15,691 bases of DNA from an uncultured Lachnospiraceae bacterium (GCA_947177925.1 CAMWWJ010000037.1:1-15691), one strand, 5' to 3'. Positions 6,409 through 14,330 are shown, counted from the stretch's first letter. Program-made: numbers and translations. The notes: generated from the letters alone by a model not told the origin.

Positions 6409-7837
6409 GACAAAGAAAAAAGGAAAAAAGAAATGGTTTATTATTGGGGGCATTGCGGTAGTGGCGATTGGCCTTGTGGTAATTTCCAATATGAATGCCC
6501 AGAATATTACCCTGCCTGTGAATGTAACCCAGGCATTAACAGGTGATATTACCCAGACAGTGGAAAGCTCCGGTACGGTAGCGACGGAAGAACAAAAGGT
6601 TTATTTTGCACAGGTAAACGGAAAGGTAAACAGCCTGAAGGTTACACCGGGAGCAAATGTAAAGGCCGGGGATAACGTTGTTTCCTATGATTTAGAGGAC
6701 TTAGAGTCGGAGCTAAAAAAGGTGGAGCTGGAAACAAAAGCAAATAATTATGGAATTGATGCGACTGTAGCGGGTTTGAACGAATCACAGAGAAAATCCA
6801 GTGAAGCTGCGGCTAATTACGATGAAGCGGTGAAATATGTGGCACATTATAATGAATGTGTAGGACAAATTAATGAACAGTTAGCAAAAGCAAATGAGCT
6901 TTCCGGCCAGGAAGCTTCCCTGAAGGCGGAAATTACCGAACTGGAAGCAAAGCATATGGCAAAGCCGAATAGTGAAAAGCTTGAAAAGCAGTTATCGGAA
7001 AAGAAAAAAGAACTGAAAAAAGTAACAAAGGAACTGGGAAAGTATAATATAACCGAGTTGCAGTCCGCTCTTGAAGTATGCTCAGGGGATCTGGCAGAAT
7101 ACAAGGCACAAAAGGAGCAGTATGAAGTGGCAAAAGAAACGGATCCTACCATTGGAAGCCAGAAAGCACAGCAGTCTGCTTTAAAGGAGGTTTCCAGATT
7201 GACGGCGGAATCGGCACAGCAGAATTTCAGAAAGGCACAGGACGGTGTGGTCATAGATTTCAATGGAATTATTTCTCAGGTGGACGTGGCAGAGGGACAG
7301 ACGGTAACTGAGGGAACGCCCTTATTTACACTGGAAAGTCTGGAAAAGGTAAAAGCAACCATTTCCGTTTCCAAGTATGATCTGGAGAAAATTGCTATCG
7401 GGCAAAAGGCAAAGGTTACGATTAACGGAAAAGAATACAATGGCACCTTATCCGCAATCAATAAAATAGCACAGGCTAACCAGTCCGGTACACCAATGGT
7501 AAATGTGGATATTCATATTGAAAATCCGGATGATTATATTTTTCTCGGAATAGAAGCAAAGGTAAGTCTTGAAACAGCCAAAAAAGATAAGACGCTGTTG
7601 ATTCCGGTGGAATGCGTCAACTCGGATATGAACGGTGACTTCTGCTGGGTAGTCATAAATGGCATAGTAACCCGGAAGGATATTGAAACAGGTATCTCAA
7701 CAGACACATATATGGAAATATTAAGCGGACTGGAAGAGGGAGACCGTGTAGTAACCGATATGACGGCTGCCTTAGAGGAAGGCATGGAAGTTATGCCGGT
7801 TGAAGAAGAAGCCAATTCCGCTGCGGCTTCTGAATAA
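6398..7837 (+). CDS. Membrane-fusion (adaptor) protein, MacA/YknX-like
   Basis: This is an HlyD/MacA-family adaptor of about 479 residues. A lysine-rich start is followed by one membrane helix (about 13-31), a first half lipoyl-like domain (about 63-100), a long coiled-coil hairpin (about 100-260, full of E, K, Q and A), the second lipoyl half (DGVVIDFNGIISQVDVAEGQ, about 262-281), a beta-barrel domain (about 304-380), a membrane-proximal domain and an acidic, alanine-rich tail. The start is uncertain. ATG 6371 lies well inside the ATPase gene; ATG 6392 is only three bases after the GAGAGGG site; ATG 6398 has normal spacing and is chosen. All overlap the end of the ATPase gene. In Gram-positives such proteins are anchored on the outer face and form a channel or chaperone with the MacB-like permease. 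Confidence 0.9.
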   Translation: MKSKTKKKGKKKWFIIGGIAVVAIGLVVISNMNAQNITLPVNVTQALTGDITQTVESSGTVATEEQKVYFAQVNGKVNSLKVTPGANVKAGDNVVSYDLEDLESELKKVELETKANNYGIDATVAGLNESQRKSSEAAANYDEAVKYVAHYNECVGQINEQLAKANELSGQEASLKAEITELEAKHMAKPNSEKLEKQLSEKKKELKKVTKELGKYNITELQSALEVCSGDLAEYKAQKEQYEVAKETDPTIGSQKAQQSALKEVSRLTAESAQQNFRKAQDGVVIDFNGIISQVDVAEGQTVTEGTPLFTLESLEKVKATISVSKYDLEKIAIGQKAKVTINGKEYNGTLSAINKIAQANQSGTPMVNVDIHIENPDDYIFLGIEAKVSLETAKKDKTLLIPVECVNSDMNGDFCWVVINGIVTRKDIETGISTDTYMEILSGLEEGDRVVTDMTAALEEGMEVMPVEEEANSAAASE

Positions 7838-7850
7838 TGGAGGAAGCTAC

Positions 7851-9074
7851 ATGGCACAGTTATTTGAAAACATAAAGATGGCTCTTATGAACATTAAGAG
7901 CAACAAAGGGCGTTCCATTCTTACCATGCTGGGCATTATTATCGGAATTTCCTCTGTTATTATGATTATTTCCATTGGTAACGGTATAAAAAGTCAGGTG
8001 AATAATGAATTGAACAGCTTTGCCGGCGGACAGCTCTTTATTATGGGAAATGAGTTAGAGGATGGTTCGCAGGTGTATTTTTCAATGGATGATTTTGAGG
8101 CAGTTGTGGAAAAGATTCCTCATGTAAAAGGGGCTACGCCTAGTTATGGAGCATCTGGAACAGCCTTTGGAAAAAAAGGTGAATTTAATGCACAGATTTC
8201 AGCAGGTACAGTGGGACTGGAATACATCTCCAACGATCCTCTTGTAAAAGGAAGATATTTTACAGAGGCGGACTGCGAAAACTCCAATGCAGTCTGTATC
8301 ATGCGGGAGAGTGGAGCAAGAACTATGTTCGGTACAACGGATGTGGTTGGAAAAAGCTTTGAGCTTGCCATTTACGGAGTCAGTATCGAAATGACCATTA
8401 TTGGGATTCGTGCGGATAATGCTTCCGCATTACTTGGCGGTATGATGGGCTATGGAAATGATGTTGTGGAGCTGGAAATGCCCATTAACACATTTTGCAA
8501 TAAGTTAAATTATTATATGGATGATTTTTATGGATTTTATATTATATCAGAAGGTCCGGAGTATGCCAATGATGTGGCTTCGGCAGCCATCCGGCTTATG
8601 GAGAACAGGCATAATGTAAGAGGGCAGAATGCCATTTATATGGAAAACTTTAATGATTCTTTATCCCAGATTAATTCCGTTTTAAGCTACATAACCGTTT
8701 TTGTAGTGTTTGTAGCGGCAATCTCCCTGTTAGTAGGCGGAATTGGTGTTATGAACATCATGCTTGTGTCGGTAACGGAGAGGACAAGGGAAATCGGCAT
8801 CAGAAAAGCTCTTGGAGCCAGGACAGGATCCATACTGCTCCAGTTTCTGTCAGAATCTGCTATTATTACGCTGATTGGCGGTATCATCGGCATTACTCTT
8901 GGGGTTGCAGGAGCTGCACTGGTATGTGGAGCCATTGGCTTTTCGGCGCAGGTGCTTCCCAGCACAGTCATTATCGCCTCCCTGTTTTCTTCGGCAGTAG
9001 GAATCTTCTTCGGAATTTATCCGGCAAAGAGGGCAGCAAAGTTAAGTCCTATTGAGGCGCTTCGTCACGAATAG
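7851..9074 (+). CDS. MacB-like FtsX-fold permease
   Basis: This is the permease of the MacB-like transporter, about 407 residues. It has one membrane helix near the N-terminus (about 21-43), an outer MacB core domain of about 230 residues, and three C-terminal helices (about 278-302, 334-363, 368-390). The cytoplasmic loop ERTREIGIRKALGAR (from about 310) and the closing GIYPAKRAAKLSPIEALRHE are hallmarks of the FtsX/MacB family. ATG 7851 is chosen over the longer frame from 7800 because a clear GGAGGAAG lies 5-10 bases before it and it follows the adaptor stop by 13 bases; the longer version would add 17 residues translated from inside the adaptor gene. Last gene of the operon; I see no clear terminator after it. 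Confidence 0.92.
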   Translation: MAQLFENIKMALMNIKSNKGRSILTMLGIIIGISSVIMIISIGNGIKSQVNNELNSFAGGQLFIMGNELEDGSQVYFSMDDFEAVVEKIPHVKGATPSYGASGTAFGKKGEFNAQISAGTVGLEYISNDPLVKGRYFTEADCENSNAVCIMRESGARTMFGTTDVVGKSFELAIYGVSIEMTIIGIRADNASALLGGMMGYGNDVVELEMPINTFCNKLNYYMDDFYGFYIISEGPEYANDVASAAIRLMENRHNVRGQNAIYMENFNDSLSQINSVLSYITVFVVFVAAISLLVGGIGVMNIMLVSVTERTREIGIRKALGARTGSILLQFLSESAIITLIGGIIGITLGVAGAALVCGAIGFSAQVLPSTVIIASLFSSAVGIFFGIYPAKRAAKLSPIEALRHE

Positions 9075-9123
9075 CAAATTTACAGACAAAAATTAAATTA
9101 AAAATAAACAAAGAAAACTTCCC

Positions 9124-9153
9124 TTGCGCTTTTTCCAGGAACATGTATATAAT
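9124..9153 (+). promoter_or_regulatory. Promoter of YcxB-like and tsaEB-rimI genes
   Basis: TTGCGC (9124-9129), an 18-base spacer and a perfect TATAAT (9148-9153) form a good promoter. It is the only clear promoter before the YcxB-like gene and the closely spaced tsaE, tsaB and rimI genes, so it probably drives all four. Confidence 0.65.
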
Positions 9154-9201
9154 AGAAGGAAAGTTCCCGACATAAAGTCGGAGAAAGTAGTTATACATGT
9201 T
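9140..9201. repeat. Nested inverted repeat over promoter
   Basis: Perfect 10-bp arms AACATGTATA (9140-9149) and TATACATGTT (9192-9201) enclose a second hairpin CCGAC/GTCGG (9167-9171, 9177-9181). The left arm overlaps the -10 box. Each arm contains the palindrome ACATGT, so the two could also be separate binding sites 54 bp apart. The inner hairpin resembles the 32-bp repeats at 14399-14462. Confidence 0.55.
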
Positions 9202-9227
9202 GTTGGAGAAAGGAGCTGCTTGATTTT

Positions 9228-9725
9228 ATGGCAGACGAAAGGGAAGTTTTATTTGAGTTTGATGTGCAGATGTCTACAGGAGTTTTATATGACTATCTGC
9301 TAAAGCATACGTATTCGGGTCTGCAGGGGATTTTAGCCACGATAATCGGTGGGCTGCTGATCATGAATTTTATTGCAGGCAGCAGTGTGCTCTATCTGAT
9401 TGCAGGGATTGTGGTAATCCTGTATATTCCTATGAGCCTTTACTTAAGCGCCAAGCGCCAGATGCTTTTAACCGAAGCATTTAAGAAACCGCTTCATTAT
9501 CGTTTTTATGAAGAGGGGATTGAGGTTTCCCAGGATGAAATTACAGAGCTTCAACAGTGGGAGACCATGCAAAAGGCAGTTTCTTCCGGAAAAAGCATTA
9601 TCGTATATACGTCAAAAGTAAAGGCTGCCATTTTTCCAAGACAGGATATGGGAGAACAGACTGCAAGGGTAATTGAGATTATTTCTACACATATGCCGCC
9701 GGATAAGGTGAAGATCAAGCAATGA
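9228..9725 (+). CDS. YcxB-like membrane protein
   Basis: This is a 165-residue protein with two adjacent membrane helices (about 31-51 and 53-73) and a C-terminal cytoplasmic-type beta-rich domain. The segment YRFYEEGIEVSQDEITELQQWETMQK, then a strand (IIVYTSKVKAAIFPRQD), matches the pattern of the YcxB-like domain: a strand with E-x-G-x, a tryptophan before a short helix, then IIxY and the xFPK/RQ motif. The function of this family is not known to me. ATG 9228 is preceded by GAAAGGAGCTGC, a good ribosome binding site. Its stop overlaps a possible upstream start of tsaE (ATGA at 9722), and it shares a promoter with the t6A genes, so it is probably cotranscribed with them. Confidence 0.75.
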   Translation: MADEREVLFEFDVQMSTGVLYDYLLKHTYSGLQGILATIIGGLLIMNFIAGSSVLYLIAGIVVILYIPMSLYLSAKRQMLLTEAFKKPLHYRFYEEGIEVSQDEITELQQWETMQKAVSSGKSIIVYTSKVKAAIFPRQDMGEQTARVIEIISTHMPPDKVKIKQ

Positions 9726-9775
9726 TTTCTGGTTATCCTTATACAGAGAAAAGCAGGTTGGGCAATGGAGAAAAA

Positions 9776-10225
9776 ATGAAAACGATAGAAACAATTGAGA
9801 GCTTTAGTGAAGAAGAAACTTTTCAGCTTGGAAAGCGAATTGGTGAAGGTGCAAGGGAAAAGGATGTGTTTGCACTTTTGGGCGATCTGGGGGTGGGAAA
9901 GACTGTTTTTACAAAAGGAGTGGCAGAAGGACTTTCCATTACGGAGCCTGTAAGCAGCCCCACTTTTACGATTGTACAGGTGTATGAAGGCGGAAGGCTT
10001 CCTTTCTACCATTTTGATGTGTACCGGATTGGTGATGTAGAGGAAATGGAAGAAATCGGATATGAGGATTATTTTTACGGGCAAGGCATTACCTTTGTGG
10101 AATGGGCAGATTTAATAGAAGAAATTATGCCGGAATATACTACATGGATTACGATAGAAAAGAATCCGGAAAAGGGATTTGATTATCGGAAAATTACGAT
10201 TAAAAAACAACAGGAGGGAAGCTGA
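9776..10225 (+). CDS. tsaE: tRNA t6A synthesis ATPase TsaE
   Basis: TsaE is the ATPase that resets the TsaB-TsaD complex during synthesis of N6-threonylcarbamoyladenosine at position 37 of ANN-decoding tRNAs, in the cytoplasm. The protein has Walker A GDLGVGKT (36-43), SPTF (61-64), HFDVYR (79-84) and the EW pair (109-110), all typical of the family, at 149 residues. ATG 9776 is chosen because it gives family length and has GGAG five bases before it. An alternative ATG at 9722 overlaps the stop of the upstream gene and would add 18 residues without homologous character. The tsaB gene starts two bases after its stop, so the two are coupled. Confidence 0.95.
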   Translation: MKTIETIESFSEEETFQLGKRIGEGAREKDVFALLGDLGVGKTVFTKGVAEGLSITEPVSSPTFTIVQVYEGGRLPFYHFDVYRIGDVEEMEEIGYEDYFYGQGITFVEWADLIEEIMPEYTTWITIEKNPEKGFDYRKITIKKQQEGS

Positions 10226-10227
10226 TC

Positions 10228-10950
10228 ATGAAAATATTAGCATTGGACAGTTCGGGCTTAGTGGCAGGTGTTGCAGTCGTTCAGGACGAAATCATGCTGG
10301 CCTCCTATACGATTAATTATAAAAAGACACATTCCCAGACGCTGCTTCCTATGCTGGATCAGGTCTGTAAAATGATTGAACTGGATATGGAAACCATTGA
10401 TGCCATTGCGGTAGCAGCGGGACCTGGTTCCTTTACCGGACTTCGAATCGGTTCTGCGACGGCAAAAGGGCTTGGGCTTGCTTTGGACAAGCCAATCGTG
10501 GAAATCGGAACCGTGGAAGCTATTGCTTATCAGCTATATGGAGTGGAGAAAATTATCTGTCCTATGCTGGATGCAAGAAGGAATCAGGTTTATACGGGAC
10601 TATATACCTTTGAGAATGAAAATGGTAAGTCGTCGTTTAAGACTTTGCTTGAACAATGTGCTGTTTCCGTAGAAGAGATTATAGAGAAAGTTAATGAAAC
10701 GAAAAAAGAAGTCGTTTTTTTGGGAGATGGTGTTCCGGTATACGAAGAGACTATACGGGAAAGGGTAAAGGTGCCATATGAGTTTGCACCGGCTTATTGC
10801 AACCGGCAAAATGCAGGTGCCCTGGGTACTCTGGCATGTACATATTTCAAAAAAGAACAATTTGTTTCAGCAGGTGAGCACAAGCCGGAATATCTGCGCA
10901 TGTCTCAGGCGGAAAGAGAGCGATTGGAAAAGGAAGAAAAAAAGAAGTGA
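10228..10950 (+). CDS. tsaB: tRNA t6A synthesis protein TsaB
   Basis: TsaB is the catalytically inactive partner that binds TsaD and TsaE in the t6A37 complex. The sequence has the ASKHA-fold start ILALDSSG (3-10), the conserved HSQTLLPML (35-43), GPGSFTGLRIG (65-75) and DARRNQVYTG (115-124), at 240 residues, the usual size. It lacks the HxxxH metal site of TsaD, as expected. It lies between tsaE and rimI, its stop overlapping the GTG start of rimI by four bases. The C-terminus is rich in E, R and K. Confidence 0.96.
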   Translation: MKILALDSSGLVAGVAVVQDEIMLASYTINYKKTHSQTLLPMLDQVCKMIELDMETIDAIAVAAGPGSFTGLRIGSATAKGLGLALDKPIVEIGTVEAIAYQLYGVEKIICPMLDARRNQVYTGLYTFENENGKSSFKTLLEQCAVSVEEIIEKVNETKKEVVFLGDGVPVYEETIRERVKVPYEFAPAYCNRQNAGALGTLACTYFKKEQFVSAGEHKPEYLRMSQAERERLEKEEKKK

Positions 10951-11381
10951 TTATAATAGAAGAACTGGAAGAAAAAGATGTGGAAGCGGTCAGTGCCATA
11001 GAAGAAAGAACCTTTTCCATGCCATGGTCAGCCAAGGACTTTTTGCAGATGATCCATGATAAAAATGCTCTTTATCTGACAGCAAAAAGTGACGGTATTC
11101 CTATCGCATGCTGCGGGGTACGTAATATCCTGGGCGATGGAGAAATTACCAACGTGGTAGTGGATGAACCGTATCGGGGAAAAGGAATCGGCAGCCGTAT
11201 GCTTTCGGAGCTTTTGAAAAAAGGAAAGCAAATGGGGATTGAAGCTTTTACATTAGAAGTGCGAAAGAGCAATGAAGCAGCCATTGGCTTATATGAAAAA
11301 GCAGGCTTTGTAACAGAAGGCATACGCAAAAATTTTTACGAAAGACCTGTGGAGGATGGCCTGATCATGTGGAAGAGATAG
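10947..11381 (+). CDS. rimI: Ribosomal-protein alanine N-acetyltransferase RimI
   Basis: This is a GNAT-fold acetyltransferase of 144 residues. RimI acetylates the N-terminal alanine of ribosomal protein S18 in Escherichia coli. The acetyl-CoA loop RGKGIG (77-82), the preceding strand with E66 and VVVDEPYRG, EVRKSN (104-109) and the GLYEKAGF segment with the probable catalytic tyrosine (Y116) are in place, and the tail has the RPVEDGLIMWKR pattern (family EDALIM). The start is GTG at 10947, overlapping the tsaB stop (GTGA); AAGGAAG lies at suitable distance. The fixed tsaE-tsaB-rimI order is common in Firmicutes. It could have a wider substrate range than S18. Confidence 0.93.
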   Translation: MIIIEELEEKDVEAVSAIEERTFSMPWSAKDFLQMIHDKNALYLTAKSDGIPIACCGVRNILGDGEITNVVVDEPYRGKGIGSRMLSELLKKGKQMGIEAFTLEVRKSNEAAIGLYEKAGFVTEGIRKNFYERPVEDGLIMWKR

Positions 11382-11404
11382 GAAGTTAGCCTAATAATTA
11401 CCGC

Positions 11405-11433
11405 TTGGATTTTTTCTTCATAATCCTTATACT
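11405..11433 (+). promoter_or_regulatory. Promoter of zinc-ribbon and rnz genes
   Basis: TTGGAT (11405-11410), a 17-base spacer and TATACT (11428-11433) form a good promoter. It leaves a leader of about 75 bases before the ATG at 11516. That leader holds a 7-bp inverted repeat CATTATG/CATAATG (11456-11462, 11478-11484) inside a near-exact direct repeat. Confidence 0.65.
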
Positions 11434-11515
11434 ACATGTAGGAGAGTAAACATTGCATTATGTGAAGTACAAATTTGCATAATGAAAATTAAAAAACTAC
11501 ATTGGGAGGAATAGG

Positions 11516-11758
11516 ATGCGTCAGTATAATGAGGAAAACCAATTAGAAAAAGTGATTTGCAACCAATGCAAAAAGGAATTAAAATTAGAAAATGGCATTT
11601 TAAAAGAAGGTCATTTTGAAGGAAAGCAGACGTTCGGCTATTTTTCAGATAAAGATGGAATGACCCATAAGTTTGATTTATGTGAAGATTGCTATAATAA
11701 GCTTATTCAAAATTTTGAAATGCCGGTAGAAGAGATAGAAGAAAAGGAAATTTTTTAA
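11516..11758 (+). CDS. Small zinc-ribbon protein, function unknown
   Basis: This is an 80-residue protein with two CxxC pairs, C15-C18 and C56-C59, spaced as in a four-cysteine zinc ribbon. Between them lies a charged beta-rich stretch with F-G-Y-F and H51, and the tail after the second pair (CEDCYNKLIQNF) is helical and acidic. I do not recognise a named family. It has its own promoter (11405-11433) and GGGAGGA before the ATG. The stop codon is directly followed by the ATG of rnz (TAAATG), so the two proteins are made from one message and probably in linked amounts. A role with nucleic acids or RNase Z is possible but is inference from context. Confidence 0.85.
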   Translation: MRQYNEENQLEKVICNQCKKELKLENGILKEGHFEGKQTFGYFSDKDGMTHKFDLCEDCYNKLIQNFEMPVEEIEEKEIF

Positions 11759-12673
11759 ATGCTGGATATTTGTTTACTTGGAACAGGAGGCATGATGCCT
11801 CTGCCGTATAGGTGGCTGACTTCTCTTATGGCAAGATATAATGGAAGCAGCATTTTAATTGATTGTGGGGAAGGAACGCAGATTGCCATGAAGGAAAAGG
11901 GCTGGAGTCCCAAGCCTATTGATGTCATCTGCTTCACCCACTATCATGCCGATCATATAAGTGGTTTGCCGGGAATGCTCCTTACTATGGGAAATGCGGA
12001 AAGGACGGAGCCTCTTATACTGATCGGGCCTAAGGGATTGGAAAGAGTGGTGGGTGCATTAAGAGTGATTGCACCGGAACTTCCTTTTGAAATCCAATAT
12101 ATGGAGATTACGGAAAAAGAACAGAGCTTTCAATTTGACGGTTATCGGATTGAGGCTTTTCGGGTAAATCATAATGTGGTATGCTATGGATATAGCATTG
12201 TAATCGACAGGGCGGGAAAATTTGATGTGGAAAAGGCAAAAGGACTTGGTATAGACATGAGATACTGGAACCTTTTGCAAAAGGGCCAGACCATAGAAGC
12301 GGATGGCAGAATATTCACGCCGGATATGGTGCTGGGTGCCAAAAGAAAGGGACTGAAAGTAACCTATTGTACGGATACACGCCCGACCCAGTCCATTCAG
12401 GATAACGCGAAAGGCGCAGATCTCTTTATATGTGAAGGCATGTACGGGGAACCAGAGAAGCAGCAGAAGGCAAAAGAGTATAAGCATATGACATTTTATG
12501 AAGCGGCAGCCCTTGCCAAAGCTGCCGGAGTGCCGGAGCTTTGGCTGACACATTTTAGTCCGTCTCTTACAAGACCTGAAGAATACATGCAGAAGGTACG
12601 GGAAATTTTTCCAGCAGCTTATGCGGCAAAGGACGGAAGAACAGTGGAACTGGATTTTGAAAAGGAATCATAG
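11759..12673 (+). CDS. rnz: Ribonuclease Z, tRNA 3' processing
   Basis: Ribonuclease Z is a zinc-dependent metallo-beta-lactamase-fold endonuclease that cuts pre-tRNA after the discriminator base to give a 3' end ready for CCA addition. The protein has GEGTQ (37-41), the metal motif HYHADH (H61, H63, D65, H66), H138, D206 in YCTDTRPT, the H243-M-T box and H265 in THFSP. The GPKGLERVV segment (90-98) and the KFDVEKAKGLGI element (154-165) are typical of the bacterial long-type (RNase Z/ElaC) group. Length 304 is usual. It starts immediately after the stop of the zinc-ribbon gene with no separate spacer. Both tRNA genes in this window lack an encoded CCA, the class of substrate that needs this enzyme. 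Confidence 0.95.
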   Translation: MLDICLLGTGGMMPLPYRWLTSLMARYNGSSILIDCGEGTQIAMKEKGWSPKPIDVICFTHYHADHISGLPGMLLTMGNAERTEPLILIGPKGLERVVGALRVIAPELPFEIQYMEITEKEQSFQFDGYRIEAFRVNHNVVCYGYSIVIDRAGKFDVEKAKGLGIDMRYWNLLQKGQTIEADGRIFTPDMVLGAKRKGLKVTYCTDTRPTQSIQDNAKGADLFICEGMYGEPEKQQKAKEYKHMTFYEAAALAKAAGVPELWLTHFSPSLTRPEEYMQKVREIFPAAYAAKDGRTVELDFEKES

Positions 12674-12729
12674 AAAAGAAAGAGAAGAATGCAGCGGCAA
12701 AAATGCAAAACAGGAAAAGGGGGATGAAT

Positions 12730-13308
12730 ATGAAAAGATTTTCAGGGAAAAAAGGGATTGTGATCTTGATTTTTCTGGCATGCCTGATTGTAGGATATTA
12801 TGCTTATTTATCTAATCGCAATAATGCAAAACAAGAAGATGCTGAGGCGGCAATCCTTACTGATGTGGAAAAGACTCTTTCCAGAGACCTGGAAACCAAC
12901 TATCCTCCGACTCCAAGGGAAGTGATAAAATACTTCAGTGATATAACAAAGTGTTTTTATAATGAAGAATATTCAGAAGAAAAGCTGGTGGAACTGGCAG
13001 ATAAAATCAGGCTTCTTTACGATGAGGAGCTTGTGGCGAATCAGACAGAAGCCGAGTACATAAAGCAGTTAAAAGAGGACATTGAAGAGTTTAAGGAAAA
13101 CAAGCGGACTATTTACAGCTATGCTCCGTCTTCCTCCATTGATGTTGAGACATTTTCAGAGGATGGATATGAATGGGCAAGGCTTTATTGTCTCTATAGC
13201 ATTAAAGAAGGCGCAATGGTTAAAAAGTCAAATACCCAGTTTTTATTAAGAAAGGATTCGGATGGCCATTACAAAATATACGGCTGGAAGCTGGTAGAAA
13301 CGGAATGA
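12730..13308 (+). CDS. Unrecognised membrane-anchored protein
   Basis: I do not recognise this protein (about 192 residues). After a short basic start it has one hydrophobic segment (about 9-27) with no lipobox, then a hydrophilic acidic part. That part has a helical stretch (about 45-125) and a C-terminal beta-rich part ending WARLYCLYSIKEG, FLLRKDSDGHYKIYGWKLVE. The last segment resembles the closing strands of NTF2-like or SnoaL-like folds (Y-K-I-x-G-W), by eye only. The ATG at 12730 is chosen because AGGGGG sits seven bases before it; ATG 12703 and 12724 are less well placed. The stop overlaps the start of tsaD (ATGA), so it is translationally coupled to a universal tRNA enzyme. A secreted domain is an odd partner for that, and may be just operon packing. 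Confidence 0.82.
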   Translation: MKRFSGKKGIVILIFLACLIVGYYAYLSNRNNAKQEDAEAAILTDVEKTLSRDLETNYPPTPREVIKYFSDITKCFYNEEYSEEKLVELADKIRLLYDEELVANQTEAEYIKQLKEDIEEFKENKRTIYSYAPSSSIDVETFSEDGYEWARLYCLYSIKEGAMVKKSNTQFLLRKDSDGHYKIYGWKLVETE

Positions 13309-14330
13309 TGGAAAAAGATATATATATTTTAGCAATTGAAAGCTCTTGTGATGAAACTGCTGCGGCAGTAGTAAAGAACGGAAGAGAGGTATTGTCCAAT
13401 GTGATATCCTCTCAAATCGAGCTACACAAGCTTTATGGAGGAGTAGTGCCGGAAATCGCTTCCAGAAAGCATATTGAGAAAATAAACCAGGTCATTGAAG
13501 AGGCGCTTTTAGAGGCAGGGATGACACTGGATGATATGACTGCAATAGCGGTCACGTATGGTCCCGGACTGGTGGGTGCCCTTTTGGTTGGAGTGGCAGA
13601 AGCAAAAGCCATTGCCTTTGCAAAAAAGAAGCCTCTCCTTGGAGTGCATCATATTGAAGGGCATATTAGTGCCAATTACATAGAAAATAAACAATTAGAA
13701 CCTCCTTTTGCCTGTCTGGTGGTGTCCGGCGGGCATACACATCTGGTCATTGTAAAAGCTTATGGAGAATATGAAATTGTAGGACGGACCAGAGACGATG
13801 CGGCAGGGGAAGCCTTTGACAAGGTGGCAAGAGCCATTGGCCTGGGTTATCCGGGAGGTCCTAAAATTGATAAGCTGTCAAAAGAGGGAGACCCGAATGC
13901 CATTGCGTTTCCAAGGGCAAAAGTGGAAAATGCGGAGTATGACTTCAGCTTCAGTGGTTTAAAATCGGCAGTGTTGAATTATTTAAATTCCTGTGAAATG
14001 AAAGGGGAACAAGTAAATAAGGCAGATGTAGCCGCCTCCTTTCAAAAAGCGGTGATTGATGTACTGGTGGAACATGCGCTTCGTGCAGTAGAAGAATATG
14101 GTTTTAAAAAGCTGGCGATTGCAGGAGGCGTTGCATCTAATTCCGCCTTAAGGGAAAGATTTCAAAAGGAATGTGATAAAAGAAAAATCGAATTTTACTA
14201 TCCTTCCCCTATTTTATGTACGGATAATGCAGCCATGATAGGGGCTGCCGCTTATTATGAGTACATAAAAGGAGAACGCAGCGGATTTGATTTGAATGCG
14301 GTGCCGAATCTGAAGCTTGGTGAGCGGTAG
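13305..14330 (+). CDS. tsaD: tRNA threonylcarbamoyltransferase TsaD
   Basis: TsaD is the catalytic subunit of t6A37 synthesis: it moves the threonylcarbamoyl group from threonylcarbamoyl-AMP to adenosine 37. The family motifs are complete: IESSCDET (11-18), the HxxxH metal site HIEGH (H116, H120), SGGHTH (141-146), DDAAGEAFDK (164-173), AGGVASN (273-279) and the metal-binding D307 in CTDNAAMIG. Length 341 is usual. ATG 13305 or 13308 are both possible; the first overlaps the preceding stop. In many Firmicutes tsaD lies directly beside tsaE-tsaB-rimI; here it is separated from them by the zinc-ribbon, rnz and unknown genes. The product works with TsaB and TsaE encoded nearby. Confidence 0.97.
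   Translation: MMEKDIYILAIESSCDETAAAVVKNGREVLSNVISSQIELHKLYGGVVPEIASRKHIEKINQVIEEALLEAGMTLDDMTAIAVTYGPGLVGALLVGVAEAKAIAFAKKKPLLGVHHIEGHISANYIENKQLEPPFACLVVSGGHTHLVIVKAYGEYEIVGRTRDDAAGEAFDKVARAIGLGYPGGPKIDKLSKEGDPNAIAFPRAKVENAEYDFSFSGLKSAVLNYLNSCEMKGEQVNKADVAASFQKAVIDVLVEHALRAVEEYGFKKLAIAGGVASNSALRERFQKECDKRKIEFYYPSPILCTDNAAMIGAAAYYEYIKGERSGFDLNAVPNLKLGER

Noticed and set aside
6847..7263. 138-codon open frame on the - strand inside the adaptor gene
   Set aside because: It is rich in S, F and C, as expected of the antisense of K/E/A-rich coiled-coil codons; the + strand gene is clear.
9551..10084. 177-codon open frame on the - strand over the YcxB-like and tsaE genes
   Set aside because: It crosses two well-supported + strand genes and has no motif or ribosome binding site.
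12059..12553. 164-codon open frame on the - strand inside rnz
   Set aside because: It is fully inside a gene with all catalytic motifs intact and is of low-quality composition.
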